From Brachionus manjavacas (taxonomy: Eukaryota; Rotifera; Eurotatoria; Ploima; Brachionidae), in the NCBI GenBank assembly GCA_019054805.1, contig JAHQIY010000005.1:3827501-3891500 (forward strand): a DNA stretch of 64,000 bases. The letters are read 5' to 3'. The notes under the pieces were generated by a model. The model had not been told where the DNA came from. It made no database searches and saw nothing but the letters and a program-made list of their open reading frames with translations. A program made the translations under genes and the position numbers. The stretch's first letter is position 1. The number at the start of each line of letters is the position of its first letter. Of this stretch, positions 25,111 through 39,064 are shown one piece after another.

Positions 25111-25721
25111 CTCTTTTTTCCTGAAACTTCAACTATATAAACATGTGTTACATTTAACACCCTATTTAACTTTGTTTAAATTTTATTTTAGCTTGCTTTA
25201 CTTTTATTTTATTTTTTTTTATATTTTATTTTGAAGGAGCTCTATCTCGGTACAGAAAAAAGGAATATGTTTTTAAGTATTTTTTGATGATAATCTATTA
25301 AGATTCAGTATGAAGTAAGAGGATATTCATCCAAGCAAGTTGTTCAAATTAATAATGATTTTAATAAAAATTGATTGCTTCAAATTGACGTTTTGTATTA
25401 CGTTTACAAAAAAGTTTTTCAAGATCGGAATATAATTTATAAAGAATCTAATTATCGTAAAATAAGTGAATTTATTTATTTGAATATTTTTATTTATTTA
25501 TATTAGTTGTTCAATTTTTGAGTTTGAACAAACAAAAAAATGGCACTTCCCACAAATCATGATCAAAAACCAAAAATTTATTATTTTTTTTATTTACTTA
25601 AAGTAAAAATTTCAAGAAATAAGAAAAAAAAAAGAGCCCAACAATAAAATAAAGATTAAAAATCTATTTACAAAAATAAATTTTTTCAGCACAAAATCGA
25701 ACATTAAATTAAATTCCTGAT
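25111..25721. other. Non-coding, 3' of ZO-1
   Basis: AT-rich sequence with no gene; the right part should be the ZO-1 3' UTR. Confidence 0.5.
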
Positions 25722-28700
25722 CTAAAAACTTTCCAATTGAACAGCAACACTGTTAATCAGAGTTTTTTTATGGAAACGGTTGTCGTTCCAATTGTACGGA
25801 TCGTCGTCGTCTGTAATAGTATCATGAGTTTTGAATGCATAGGACCAACTTTGACCATCAATAGAGATAAAATGTGGAATTTGAAGTTCGATCGGCTTCA
25901 AAAAACGAATGCCTCTCGGACCACACATCACAATTGGATTTGTAAGCACTTCGCCTTTGCCATTAGTAATCGTTGATTTACAGTGACAAACTTTGAAATA
26001 CAGATCAAAACTGCAGCCATTCGCAATTGCTCCTTCGGGCACATTCAGGCTGACACCAGTGTCCGCAGACTCCAAAATGCCTCCATTTGTGTCAAACACT
26101 CCATTTGCACTGGCTATTATCGAACAATTGCTATTGGAATCCAAAAAAAGCTTTCTATACACACCATTATCATTGTAGTGGGCCGTGTATGTGTTCTGGG
26201 ACGTTCTGGTTTGGTCATTCGCATATCTTTCAAAAAGAAAAATTAAAAAAAAAGACAATAAAAAATTTCTATTCTACACATACAAATCAGAGAATTTTTG
26301 ATTAGAACGACTATAAAAAAAGGAATTAGATGAGTTAATTTCGTTAGAAGGACAGTTAGTTTGGTAGATGTGAGGAATTTCAAAAGTTTCATATGAGGCC
26401 CGCTTTTTAATCGACTCATCACTGATGGTCGCTGAACTGCTCAAGCCAACTGCACTACTGCTGCTATTACTGCCCGAGCTCACAGTGCTGCTGCTGCTCG
26501 AATTGTCCGCTTTCTGGACAAGGATTGATTTTTTCTTAAAATGAGCATTTTCGTTCTCGGTATCATCCGAACTGCACGAGCCATTGTGCAGCTTTTTTAT
26601 TTCCTGTATGGGTTTGATTAAATTTTGAGAATACTTGGGGCCAAATTGATTGTCCATGTCAAACGATTGTCTGAACGAGTGTGACTCCCAAGTGTCCGAT
26701 TGATAGCCTTGGCTGGACGAAATTAGTGAATTGTTCTCGAGGATTTTGTTTCTTGGTTTTTGTTGCTGAAAAGTGTTCGACTTGGTCATGGCCAATTTGG
26801 ACTCTGGTTCGATGTCGTTGGCTGTGTGAGACGATGCGGATGAAGTGCTTGACGAAGATGAGCAAGCGGCAGAGGAGGACGAGATATTGGACTGCGTAGC
26901 GATGTTCAACTCGGACTTGGATTTCAAATTTCGCTGAAGGACCAAATTGGTTGTGGATGTTTGCGGCAGGATGAATTTTGGCTTGGGTAAAATAGGTGGA
27001 GGTGGCCGAGATGGCGAGTCTTTTTGACCGCGTCTCAAAGTCATGCTATCACTACCATTCACTTTCATGCAATTGTTAGTCTTACACCTTTAACAAATTT
27101 TAGATAAAAAAACATGCAGAAAAAAAATAAAAAAATTTTTTTTATTACTTTAAATCATTTTTTATTCGATTATCCAATTCTTGTTTGAACATTTGATGTT
27201 TGACCACATGATCCATTTCATTTTTGCCAATGGGCTTCAGCAGTAAATTGTTCTCTGAGTCAAAGCTGGTCAATTGTTGGTCAATGACATTTTTGCCGCT
27301 ATTGGGCATCAGACTTGACTGAGAGTTTTTGATTAATTTGTAGCTTGAAGCTGAGCTTCGCTCACAAGAGTCAGTGGTTGAAAGGCGTTTAAACTGATCG
27401 GAAAAACTGCTCTCAGTCAACGATGGTCTTGACTTGACCGGCGTGTTATTGACACTTTTAGCACCCGATCCATTGTCCACATTTTTCATTGTATTTGCCG
27501 AAATGGTGGCAAATTTTTTCCAATTTTCTTCTTCGGTGTCCACACGATAATTAGGGCCTGTGTTCGCATAAGTGACTTGGGCTTTGACAAACAAGTCTTG
27601 GTTCAAATTAGATTCGGACTTGACTCGGTTTATGGATGCATCGTCTGGATGAAAGCTGCTGCATGGCTTGTTAAAATTGGTCGAATAAATGTGACTGAAC
27701 GATTCGTTGGGCAAATTATTTGTCTGTTGATCTGTGTCACTGGCGGCCAAACTGCACCGATTAAAGTTGTTCTCTTCATACAGACTGTAAGTGGACGCAG
27801 CGCCCGATATTGTCGGATTGGCGCTGGTGTAAATGGGAAATTCAAAATTGTCATCAAACACGCACTTGTTTTGTTTTGGCTGTGGTTTTGCGACCGGTTG
27901 GCTAACACTGTGCACTTTTGTCTCCACATTTTCACTTCTTTGTTCAACTTTGGGCTCGCTTTCTTGGCTTATCCAAATTGGCTGCATTTGCTGGCTCTCG
28001 ATGGCTTCTTTGAGCTTTTTGAACCATTGATTTGACTCCAGTTGAATTGTGCCAGTGAACAAGTGCGAATAGAAGGTCTCCAATTTGGCCGAGTTGTCGT
28101 ACAGACGCTTCGAGCTTTTGGTCTTTAGGTTTTTGGCGTACTTTTGCCTCAGCTCTTTGCAGTGGTTTCTCGACTGGGCTTTCAAATAGATGCAAATTGG
28201 ATAGTATTGAGCATAGTTGAGATGATCAACAGCATTCGGAGTAATGTCCAGCAAACAGTGCCTTCCCTTTTCTATAATTGTTTTTATACTTGCGAGCTTA
28301 ATGACGCCTGATGATTGATTGCTGTCCGCTTCGGTAGAATAGCATTCTGGAATTTCGTACTTATTGGGAAATTCATTTTTTAGTTTTTCACGGGCCACAT
28401 CTGCCAGAGGTCCAAATATGACAATTGGTCGCACAAAGCTCACTTCCTTGAGCACAACTTTTTCATAGGCAGTAAATTTATTGCTGTAAAAAGTGTTGGC
28501 TTTGGATACTTTGGCCGATTGTTCGATCTCCTGGCTGGACCTGGACGCAGATTTTGAGCGCTTGGACAAAGTGTTTCGGCCCGACAATTTCATTCTGATT
28601 GACATGCGGGCACTAGCGCCAAGACTAAAACTCGGCTCATTCGACTTTTCAGCCGTCGAATAGAGCTGCTCAATTGTCGGCGCTGTTTGAACCAATTGTT

Positions 28701-30273
28701 CTGCATTTACTTTATTGGGCACAGTGCCCTTTGCTTCCTCGCCAGCCTCTCCACTCTTGTCCAAACGACTGGCCACCCATTGTCCAATCACGCCATTGTA
28801 CAAAGTATCAGTCACGTGCAAAATGTCATTTATTCTAAATGCCAAGTCGTTGGAGCTTTTGCTCGAGCAATTGAAATGAGTGCGGACGTAGAAGGAGTCG
28901 GCACCCAGAGGGTCGAACGCATTTGGTTCATATTCGTCAGGAGAGTTGGCAACTATCATTTCAACCATGTTCTGAATGCTGAGTATGTGCTGGACGGCTT
29001 CTTCGCGAGTCAAACAAGTGTAATCAACTCCATTCACCTTGATCATTTTGTCGCCAATCTTAAGACCAGCTCTTTCAGCTGGACTGTTATACTGAACATC
29101 ACAAATAAATATGCCAACTTTGTTGCCGCCTGCTAGGCGAATGCCGATGCCGTTTTCTCGCGGAAAAACAACATTTCTGTAATTGAGAACAATGTTTTTG
29201 TTGGAAAAAAATTTGACTCCATGATTTGGCTGCCGCTCATTGTCACCATTTATTTCAGGCCTAATTGAATCAACTGAGTCGTTTCTCAGACTGGCGCCAT
29301 CGCCACATTTAGCTCCTTCCCTACTCTCATCTTCTTCATCCGAACTATTTCGCTTTATCAGCAAATTCAGTTTGTTGTCTTTATATTTGGACAAGATTTT
29401 ATTGGCATCTAAAAGAGATATCTGATCTGTATTCAAATCGTTCAATTTGAGCAGTATGTCGCCTTTTTTTAAATTGGTCTCTTGGGCAGCTAGACTGTGT
29501 GGCATGATGTCTTTAATGTAAAACTTGCATCCCAGTACTATGCCAAATAGTTCTTTTTTTTCCTTTCTGTTCAATTGGACCTTGATTGGCTTCATCGATG
29601 ACAATGACTGAGTTGAGTTCATCATGATGGACATTAAATTTTGGTTTGAGTTGTCGGTAGCCGACGTGGAATTGGACGATGCAGAGTGAAGATTAGTCTG
29701 GTAATTGTTTTGATAGTTGGACATCACAGTGGCTGCAGTTTGCTGAATGGCAATGTTGTGACGCTTCATCTCGCATCCATTTTGAACATAGTCAGACTCG
29801 TTTTGTTGCTTTATCTTTCTTTTGATCACCAAATGGATGAAGTCTTTGGCTTCCTTTAGCAATCGGATCACAAATCCATGCTCCACATTCTCTACATTTA
29901 CTCCATTAACGCTCAACAAAATGTCATCCACTCTAAAATTGCCACAAATTAAATTGAGTAAAAATTAAATTATTTTTTTATTTAAAAATTTTATTACAAT
30001 AATTTATTTTCAGCCGGTCCACCAGGCACAATATCTGACACGTAAATTGACGAGTCTTGGTTGGTGTTTGTCAAGCCACCACTAATAGCGATTCCATAGC
30101 CAAAATTTTGGCTCTAACAAAAAAAAGGGTTAAAATTTTTCCAAATTGAAAAGTTGAAAAATTACCTTGATTAAGGTAATGTTGTGCTGCTCCCATAGAA
30201 AGTATGGGTTATGCTTGGTCTTGATTTGTTGCAGTGTTTGCTGATTTAACATTTGTTGGTCAAGTTTCTGCAT
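25722..30273 (-). CDS. Tight-junction protein ZO-1 homologue (MAGUK with ZU5)
   Basis: A membrane-associated scaffold linking junction proteins to actin. Exons 30273-30166, 30113-29998, 29932-27149, 27087-26284 and 26226-25722, total 1438 codons, all joins GT-AG and in frame. Order: PDZ1 (about residues 27-115; WEQHNITLIK, FGYGIAISGG), PDZ2 (192-270; ELFGIVLG), PDZ3 (326-402; ENGIGIRLAGG, FICDVQYNSPAERAGLK), SH3 (426-500; DSFYVRTHFN), guanylate-kinase-like domain (572-719; FVRPIVIFGPLADVAREKL, no intact kinase P-loop as usual in this family), a long Ser/Asn-rich linker, and a C-terminal ZU5 domain (1310-1433; NGGILESADTGVSLNVPEGA). The ZU5 end is typical of ZO-1 and of invertebrate ZO proteins. 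The first ATG may not be the only start, because the TTTACCATGCAG context also resembles an acceptor and 8.8 kb without genes lies upstream. Confidence 0.95.
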
Positions 30274-32174
30274 GGTAAAAATTTCAAGGTAAAACAAGAG
30301 TTTAAGTTGAATTTAAGAAAAAAAATACCATTTTTTATAGCTACTTTTTTTTCAATAATATTCCATTAAATATATAAAAAAATATCTAAATGTCAGATGT
30401 CAGAGTTTTATATTCGAATGTGAGATAATTAAATATGGAGAGTTGACAAATTATAGTGTTAAGAGGTATGCAGAAAAAATAAAAAACATTTAGCATGTTT
30501 GTATAAAATGACAAATATACAAATTTAATAGTTTATTATTTATGTTTTAAAACTGAATTCACCTTTCGAACCTGGCCAATTTCATTAAGAGAAAATTTTT
30601 TCAGGTAATAAAAAAAAAATAACCGTTAAAAGTGATCATGTAAAAAAGCAATTAGGAAAAAATTTGCTCGAACTAGGTTGAAAACAAAATGAAAAAGAAT
30701 TTATTTAAAATTTAACCTTAACGAATTTTATCTTTGAAAGAAACAAATAGCTCAAAGTTAATTTTCTAAATCAACATTTGAAATTCAATGACCGATAAAT
30801 ATTTTATTGCCATGATAATTATTTATGGACACAGTCTGCACAGAACAATTGAAGTTGACAAACTACTTTGTCGAATATGAAAGAATTTAAAAGCCAAGAC
30901 CGATTCTGAGCTTGAATCTCTCGACCGTGTCCAACTTTTAATTTCTTAAATTTAAATAAAAAATATCCGAACAGCTTTTTAATTAATTTACACAAAAATA
31001 AAAGATAAAACACCTTTAAATTGCTCACAACAGATCGCTTTCTCTACGCACGAATTAAACCAAAGTGATATATACTTTTATCACTTTAAATTTTATCTTA
31101 TGATCACAGCCGCTAAGCAAAAATAAATTTAACAATCAATGCCCATTTTTGAAATAGCATAAATTTTATCTCTTTTTTTTCGATGCTTAAATTTAAATTG
31201 ACAAAATGTAAGAAATTGTATTTAATTATTGATAAATAGGAAATAGTACTTTAAAATTGAAGAGTACATAAAAACTTGATCATTTATTTGAAATGAGATA
31301 AATGAGCCTTCAAAAAAGCTCAACTTCCTAATCAAATTAAACTTATTTAGAAAACACTTGAAATAAAAAGATAAAACAATATTTTGTTCTAAAACATGAA
31401 ATCTTTTCTTTCCTTGTTTCTGTTTTAATTAATATTTTATCTCTCTCTCTCTAAAATGATTAATTCGACCATTTGTTATTTTTTAAGTTTTTTATTTTGA
31501 AATTTAATTATTTTTGAAAAAAAAGAAAAAGAAAAGAAAATCTCTATTTTGTCCAAATACTTTTTTTTCTAGTTCATGTAAATTCATTGTAAATTCCATT
31601 TTGCTGAAGCTCTAAAGAGAGGAGGACACGAATTGTACGAGACTAATTAGGTATGAGATGTATTGAATTTCAATGTCGAAATTACCGGTTTTGATTTTAT
31701 TGAAAATAGAGAATTTTTTTCGCTCCGTGATTTCAGAACAAATGCTTAATCCCTGACAGCGAGCACGAAATGTTAAGAGTATCAAATAAAAATCCAGAAG
31801 CCCTCAGAATTCACGGGGAAACAAAACCTACAATTAATCTGGACTAAAAATAGCCAACTTTTTTCTCTTTGTTTTATTTTTTTGAAAAAAAATCTCGTTT
31901 ATTTTAAATAAAAAAAAAGAATAAACCTTTAAATGAACAAACAAATCCTCTAGGTTATAACGTAAAATAACAATAACAAGCTAAAACCATTCAAGATACT
32001 CTGTAACATATTACTCGAGTTTCAATCTAATTTCAAGTGTCCTAAATACTTTTTAATTTTCTTAATCCCAAAATGGAATTGTTATTGAAAACCTTAGCAA
32101 AATAAATTTTCTTAAGATTAATTGCTTTTTGTTTCAATTAAAATTTTTGCACAAGATGATAAATTCTTGATTTT

Positions 32175-32211
32175 CCAAGTGATCCGTGTTTCCAGCTCTT
32201 GGATCACTTGG
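32175..32211. other. Hairpin: 11-bp perfect stem, 15-nt loop
   Basis: CCAAGTGATCC (32175-32185) and GGATCACTTGG (32201-32211) are exact reverse complements around GTGTTTCCAGCTCTT. After one mismatch the stem can continue with TTT/AAA. No terminator or tRNA role is implied. Confidence 0.7.
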
Positions 32212-35200
32212 CAAAAAAATAAACTTTCTCAACAGAACTCGAAAACATTCCTATCTTAACATCTCTGAAAAAAACAAACAATTGAGCTTAAAAAACATTC
32301 TATTGACAATTTTTTGCTAGCCAGCTTGACAAGACTATTTTGAGTCGAATGAAATATTTTCGAATGAAAATTTATGTTGATTGAAGGCGACTGTCTTCCG
32401 GCAACACCTTAAAAATGACCAAGAGATGGGCACAGTTCAATTGAAAAAATAAGAAACATTTAAGGGTGTTTTAATAAAAAATAAAACAATGTCTAGATTC
32501 TATTGTTTGATTTAAAATTTGCTTTTTAATCGATAAAATCAATATAACCCAGTTTCGGTCTAGAAATGTTGAAATTTTCAATTATTTTAAAATTAATTAA
32601 AAAATCAAGTTTGCCATTCTTAATCAAGAGCTGGGCTCAATTCTTGGCTTGACTCTGAAAGACTGGTCAATTGGTCATGCTCGAAAATATTTCTTATCTC
32701 GCTTGGCCATCGCCAATTGATTCCAAATCGAATATTTGCACTGCTGAAATTTTCAAAACTATTCCCCTCTACCAACTCGTAACAAACAATCCACTCTTAA
32801 TCCATAGTTTATGAAGAAAAAAATTTAATCTGTCTTTTATTAACAATAAACATAAGAGATTTTAAAAGGATTTAAAATATTTCCTCGAAAAACAAACACA
32901 GTTTAGGCCGGACTAGACCGGTAAAAACAAAGAGCTCGCGTAAGGATTATTTCAAAACGACAAACTGGCTAGAGATATTTGCCAAAGATTAAATTTGAAA
33001 ATATTTTTTTCCTAATCTTTTATCTCAATGAAGTGCAGAACCAAATTTGCTTAATGTCAAAGGAAATTATCTAACCATTTGCATCTCACACATTAAGCCA
33101 TCCAAAAGGAAGAATTTTTTCATATTCAAACAAATTAAACTTAAAGATAAAGCATTTTGATTTAGCTGAACCAATATTGTAATTCAATATTAATCTTTTT
33201 TGGGCGAGCTAGGCCAAAACAAACTTTTTGTGTGTAGTGCAATTTTTGACAAGCAAATAATTGCCAAAAGAGGAAAAGTTTGCTTGATGGGAATCGAATA
33301 AAAAACTAAATGAGTGCGGATTAGAGGGATTATCTAAATTAAATGTTTTGAAAAATATTTTGTTACTTTAAAAACATGAGCATAGCTGTGACTCTTAAAA
33401 ATTTGTCAATATTAAAATTAATTTGACATGGATTTTGTTTCTCCATTGAATCATGCAAACATGTGAAAATCGATATCTTACCCTCGGTCAATGTATCTAC
33501 AACTGTGATTGAGCTGCGATACCTTGTCGTGAACACATAAATACGAGAATTCTATTTATCTTAAATCAATTCACTAAATACACCTTAATAACATATTTTT
33601 ACACATCGCCAAATGAGTCGGATTTCAAGTGTTTAAATGTCTTTTAAAATAAATCGATCATTAAAAAACACATTTTAAAAATTATTTCTGTCAACACCTT
33701 CTATCTTTCCCATGACTCCTCTGGCAAAAAAATCTTTTATTTTCTTATTTAAAGCTCATTTTTGCTAACAATGAGAAAAAATTTTAAATAATTAATCAAA
33801 AATTGGCTTGCCCTTTTTGAATTAAAATGTTTTTTTTATTATTTTTAAATTAAATAAAAAAAGAGGAAAAGTCTTAATCCAAGGAATGTTTACTAGGATA
33901 CTTTCGAGTAAATATAATCAAGACTGGTTTGTTGTCTTAAATAAATTAAAAATCATCATGAACTTCAAAACCGTAAATAATCTTAAATAAAATGTTAACA
34001 AAAATCCCATATAAAATGCTGGACAATTAACATGGTTAATGAGCTCTAATGGATTTCATAAAAATCAAATATTTAAAATCTTTTGAATGAGGTTATTTAC
34101 TTCAGAACGGTTACCGGACGCGGGACACTTTAGAGCTAAATCGTCGAGTCACTTTCTTCATAAAGCTTAAGTAAGCACAAATATTTGTGAACATTTAAAT
34201 TAGAAAAAAAATGGCTGAGTGAACTCGAAGATTTAAATAATTAAACTCAAATATTCTCATTTATTTTAAAATTTTTTGAAAGATTGATTAGCCTTATTCT
34301 ATCATATAAATCATCATCCTAAAATTATACTTGATTGTCCATGCGCTATTTTTGACAATCATATGAACATTTATTTATAAATCATTAGCAAAAAATTAAG
34401 ACACGGAATAATCATTTTATACGTCAAACATTTAGACAATTGGAATCTTAAGACCAAGAAAGCATTCATCCATTACTTATCTTTTTAATTTTGTAAGATT
34501 ATCTCTGTTGTGTTTATCAAGTTTCCAAAAATTTCTTCAGGCTAAATTTTGAAGGCAATTAAATTTAATATTTCAAAGTATATTCTTTTAGCTCTTACTG
34601 TGATTGTTTAGATAGTTTTAAACTCTTAAATAAATATGAAGCGGTTCGTTTGGAAAGCTTAACTTTAACTTTAAGTTAGTGAATTGACAAATTGTTTTTA
34701 TTTCAGATTAAAAATGTCGATCTAACAAAAGTTAATTTCTCATCACGTAAATACAATTCTAGCCAGCTTTATTTAATTTTTTAATATCATAAATAAATAA
34801 TTTGAATTGTCAAAGCTTTGAAAAAGACCGCGTTTTTTAGTTGATACCAAATATCAAAAGAAAGATCATAAATTTTTTTCAAAGATGGATGTGTCTTGAC
34901 CTAGAGCGCGTTTTTAATTGAAATCAGTGTGTTTAAAAAATTAAAATAATTTAATTATTTTTTCATTCATTTAAATTGATAAAATTGAGATTTTTAAACT
35001 TTGATGATGAAACAACATGAAAAAAATATGTTTCACTAAATTCAACAAATAAAAATTAATTTTAGCATGGAAATATGATAAAATGATCAAATGAAATATA
35101 AATATTTTCAGAGTTATTTATTTTTGCCTCTGTGATCTATTGTAAATGAACTTTTATTTTTTAAATTTGTAAATTTATTTTATTTAAATGCTAAATTTCT

Positions 35201-35404
35201 GTCATCGCTACTTAAATAATTTTGAATTAGCTGGTTATAATTTAAAAATAATTTCAAATTCTAAATTAAAACTCAATTTGATTTTAAATGATCAATTTAT
35301 TGACAAATATTAATTTAAATTTTTCTTTAAGCCTGACTGTTAAATAAAACATTGTTTTTTTCATCTTTTATAGCTTACAGAAAAGTCTGTAGTACAAAAT
35401 CCAT

Positions 35405-35428
35405 TTATTATTATTATTATTATTATTA
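35405..35428. repeat. ATT microsatellite
   Basis: Uninterrupted (TTA)n run of eight units. Confidence 0.9.
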
Positions 35429-35607
35429 AATTATCTGCAACGGGTTAGATTATTAAGAATATAAATTTTTTATTTTTGTATCGAAATTCTCAATGCCTTT
35501 TAAAAAAGGTGTTTAGATGACCCTTAATAAAATTTAATTGCTTTTTAATTTTACTAAAAAGAAATTTATCTAACACAATTTTTACATATTAAAAATATAG
35601 TTCTGGT

Positions 35608-35660
35608 TATACCCTGGTAGTTTGAAATGGATCTTAGTCCTTCCTTTCAGACTAATGTTT
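35608..35660. repeat. Relative of the 10.3-kb element core
   Basis: ACCCTGGTAGTTTG ... TCCTTCCTTTCAGAC ... TTTTTAGTT parallels ACCCCGGGTAGTTTG ... GCCTCCCTTTCAGTCC ... TTAAGTT at 10290-10340 in the same orientation. The similarity is partial; the inverted arms of the first copy are not evident here. Confidence 0.4.
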
Positions 35661-38600
35661 TTAGTTCATTCTTAAAAAAAAATTATATAAATAAATAGAA
35701 TAAAAGAATTACAAAATCAATTTTTACATGATCTAGTTTAAAAATGGTTTACAATGTTTAAAATATTTACTTTTACTTAATTTTAAAAACTTAAAAATTG
35801 AAAAACCTGACAATCAGGATAATTACTTTTTATCCGATAAACCGTACTTATCTCGACTGTCACAGTGTAAACTCAGAAACAAAAGCATGATTAGTCTGCT
35901 ATTTAAATTATTTTAGTCCTAAAAGAAACTTCAAGAATAAATAAATCAAAATTATAAATTGATTTTCTAGTTTAAATTTGCTTTTGAAGCCACTGATAAT
36001 TGAAAAATAAAAGTAAAATTAACCAAAAAAATAAATCGTTTACAAAATTGATTCTTTTTCGATTATTTATTTATAAATTTATCTAATTGATTAACTTTTT
36101 GGGCATACTTAAAGGCTTAGCCTGAAAAAAGCCAATAATTAAATATACCAAAGAATCTTTAATGGCCAATTTGGCAAAGTTTTTTTTTTGATGAAAATTT
36201 ACAACACAATGGATCTAAAATTTTGAATCCCAAAAACAATTAAGCTTTCTTTTTAAAAAAAATACCAAATTATTTTGAATCACCGGATTGTTTAAGCAAG
36301 AAAAACCCTTCAAAATGATTTTTGTCACGCACTCATAATACACAATATTGGTAATTAATTTAATACAATATTCATTTTGATTAGAGTAAAAAGAAATTTT
36401 TCCATTTTAAAACTTTAAATCTTTAAAGTCTCTTGAACTAGTTCGTGGTTGCATAAGAGACAATAATTGATGCAAATCTCTTTTTAAATGAGTAAAATTT
36501 TCTAGTTTATATTTAGTCCGTGATACGCCATAAAATTCAAAAATGCTAAGTGACAGTAGTAAATCCCCGATCCATAGGTAACTGGGCTCATAAATTAAAT
36601 TTATGCAACCAAAACGCTCATCACATAAGCGGTCTAAGCAAGGCCTTAGTTTTTACCACAAGAAAAATTATTCAAAAAAATTTTTTTAATTAAATCTGAG
36701 AGAGTAATTTTTTCTTACGGCTCAGTTTTTTCTTTTTCTACTTTCCATTCAGAGCATACAAATTACCGAGTCCGACTAAGAAAAGAATATCTTCAATGTT
36801 TTTAATCGCAAATCAAATAGGCCAAAGAAAATTAATTTTGCGTCAAAAAACGCTTCTTACAATTGCAACACGACACACGTTCTCATTTTTTATACTCCTG
36901 GCCATTGTTATTTTTTAAATCAATTTTCTGAAACAATAAAAATTAATGAGGAAATGCACTTTGAGTTTTCTTTTCAATTGTTCTTTTGTGTCCAACTTTC
37001 ACTCTTTTCACTCTTTCCATGATTGCTATAAAGTCTTAGCTTTTTTTTTTTAATCAAAACCGGTTATTTGGTTTTTCAAATTTTTCTATTTACCAAGTTG
37101 CTATTTAACTTTCAGGTCTGGAATTTGATTTTAGGCGGATAAATGCTTCGAAAAAACATAGTCGATTAGACGCTTCCTTTTCCTTATTATATTGATTAAA
37201 ATCTAGACTTAATCTGAATTCTTAGCGATTTGATTCTGTTTTTAGAATAGACTGAATAAATTGTGTGCACCCGATTTGACAAGAATTCAATTAAACTAAA
37301 TTATTTAATTCCTACTAGGAGAGGGGCTGGACAAACAAAAGAAAGACTCAGAAAGACTAAAAATTCATCATAAAAACCCCAATAATAAAAAAAATTAAAA
37401 AATTTCCGATTCAGGTGATTAATTAGTCATGAAATATTTAACTAGATTAATAATTGATGGAAGAGTATTTGAACATTGTTAGATAAATGATTTAGATTAA
37501 ATTGCTAATAAAAATTAGTAGACTAATTTGGACTAAAATATTTATTTTTATTTTTAATAGCGATGATAATTAAATCTAATTGACGATTATAAAATCTCTT
37601 AATCAAAATATCTTGTCGTTATTAATAAAATTTTATCTTCGAAATCGTTCAAAGACATATATTTATGAACCTGTCATAATTAATATCCATTAAATTTTAC
37701 TATTTGACATTGTGACTTTTTTGAAAAGTAAAAAATAATTTTATAAATAAGCATTTATTTTAAATTGAATCCTAATGTTTTAACCGATTTTTTTGTTAAT
37801 TAAACAATAAAAAAGTAATTTCTTTTGATATTTTTAATCTGTGGGAAATTTTCTATCATAATTGCCAAGAAATTCATGATCTTAAAGATGAAAATTAAAA
37901 CTGATTATTAATCATTTCCTTGTTAGCAAGAGTTATAAAATTTTATTGGAATTATTTTAATTTGAAAAATTAAAAATTGAAATCACTGAAATAAAAGAGC
38001 TAAACTCCTTGAAAAAATAATTTGAATAGATTTTAACAAAATTTTACTAAAATATTTTATTTTGAATTTACCATGATAAATATTGAGTATTGAAAAATAA
38101 AAAATGAAAAAATTTGTTATTCAATCAAATTAAAATTGATATTAAATTGATATCAAAGTTCATTTTTAATAATTACCACCAATTTTTTCGAATTTAAATA
38201 TTTTATTTTTGAATTGATATTAATTAATAGTCAAACTCAAAAACTATTTAAAAAATAAAATTAAATCCTTTCTCAAATAATTTTTCGGTAAATTTAGATT
38301 AACCTTTTTTAGATTAATCTTTTCATCAATCTAAAACTATGATTGATAAAAAAAGTAAGCCTTTGTATAAAAGACTTAATTTTGAATAGTTATGGATTCG
38401 AAAAATTTCGAAGTAGGTTTTGTTAGAATTTTCTAAGGCAATTAAGTCTATTCGATTTTAAACTAAATTTCTAAGGACAAAATAATTTGTTTTTAAATAT
38501 TTGGTCTAGTTGACAAATAAATTGGAAACATGAGCTGTTCTACTAAATAATTGTCTTGATTAAAATAACTTAAGGTCATTCAATCAAATAGCCATTTAAA

Positions 38601-39064
38601 TTTAGCCGAGAGACACAAATCAAAATAGAAAACGAAAAATTATATTAAATATTTATTATTTATAATTAATTGAAATAAAATTAAAGAAAAAATTTGATCA
38701 ATTTCAAAACAATTTTTGCTTTTCTTTTTTTAATAAACTTAAATTGTCCAACTATTAATATACAATTCATAGAATTCCATCTTTACCAGACAAGAAAAAC
38801 GTCTTTTGAAAAAAAATTCAAACAAAAAGCTATAATAGAAAAATAACAAATGAGTGACCAAAAATTTTAAAATTCTTCTCTAAAAAAAAATTCGTCAAAA
38901 AATTTACAATTTTTTTCTTCCAATTTTCAAATTAATCTTATACATAATGAAATAAATTACAAAAAAATATTAAGACTAATAAGAATTGTTGCAAAGCTTG
39001 ATTAAAATCCACAAGACCAACATTGGACTTTGGCTAAAATTAAAACACTAGGAATGATGCTCAT

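Larger units (their letters stand above)
30274..39064. other. 8.8-kb gap between ZO-1 and afadin
   Basis: Should hold the ZO-1 promoter and the afadin 3' UTR. No exon is convincing; a 69-codon ORF at 30819-31028 is unsupported. A GATCACTT hairpin lies at 32175-32211 and an ATT tract at 35405-35428. Stretches around 31600-31850, 32600-32760 and 36420-36650 look less AT-rich and less homopolymeric than the rest. Confidence 0.5.

Noticed and set aside
24791-25234. Plus-strand 147-codon ORF as an independent gene
   Set aside because: It contains the FADD of a reverse transcriptase and is the middle of a broken LINE, ending in low-complexity Phe/Tyr.
27577-29425. Plus-strand ORFs across ZO-1
   Set aside because: Antisense shadows of the PDZ/SH3/GUK exon.
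30819-31028. 69-codon minus-strand ORF upstream of ZO-1, considered as an upstream exon
   Set aside because: No family match, no in-frame splice into the ZO-1 first exon that I could find, and AT-rich codons unlike ZO-1.
32175-32211. Hairpin as a bacterial-type terminator or a microRNA precursor
   Set aside because: The genome is eukaryotic and the stem is too short for a microRNA precursor; recorded only as a hairpin.
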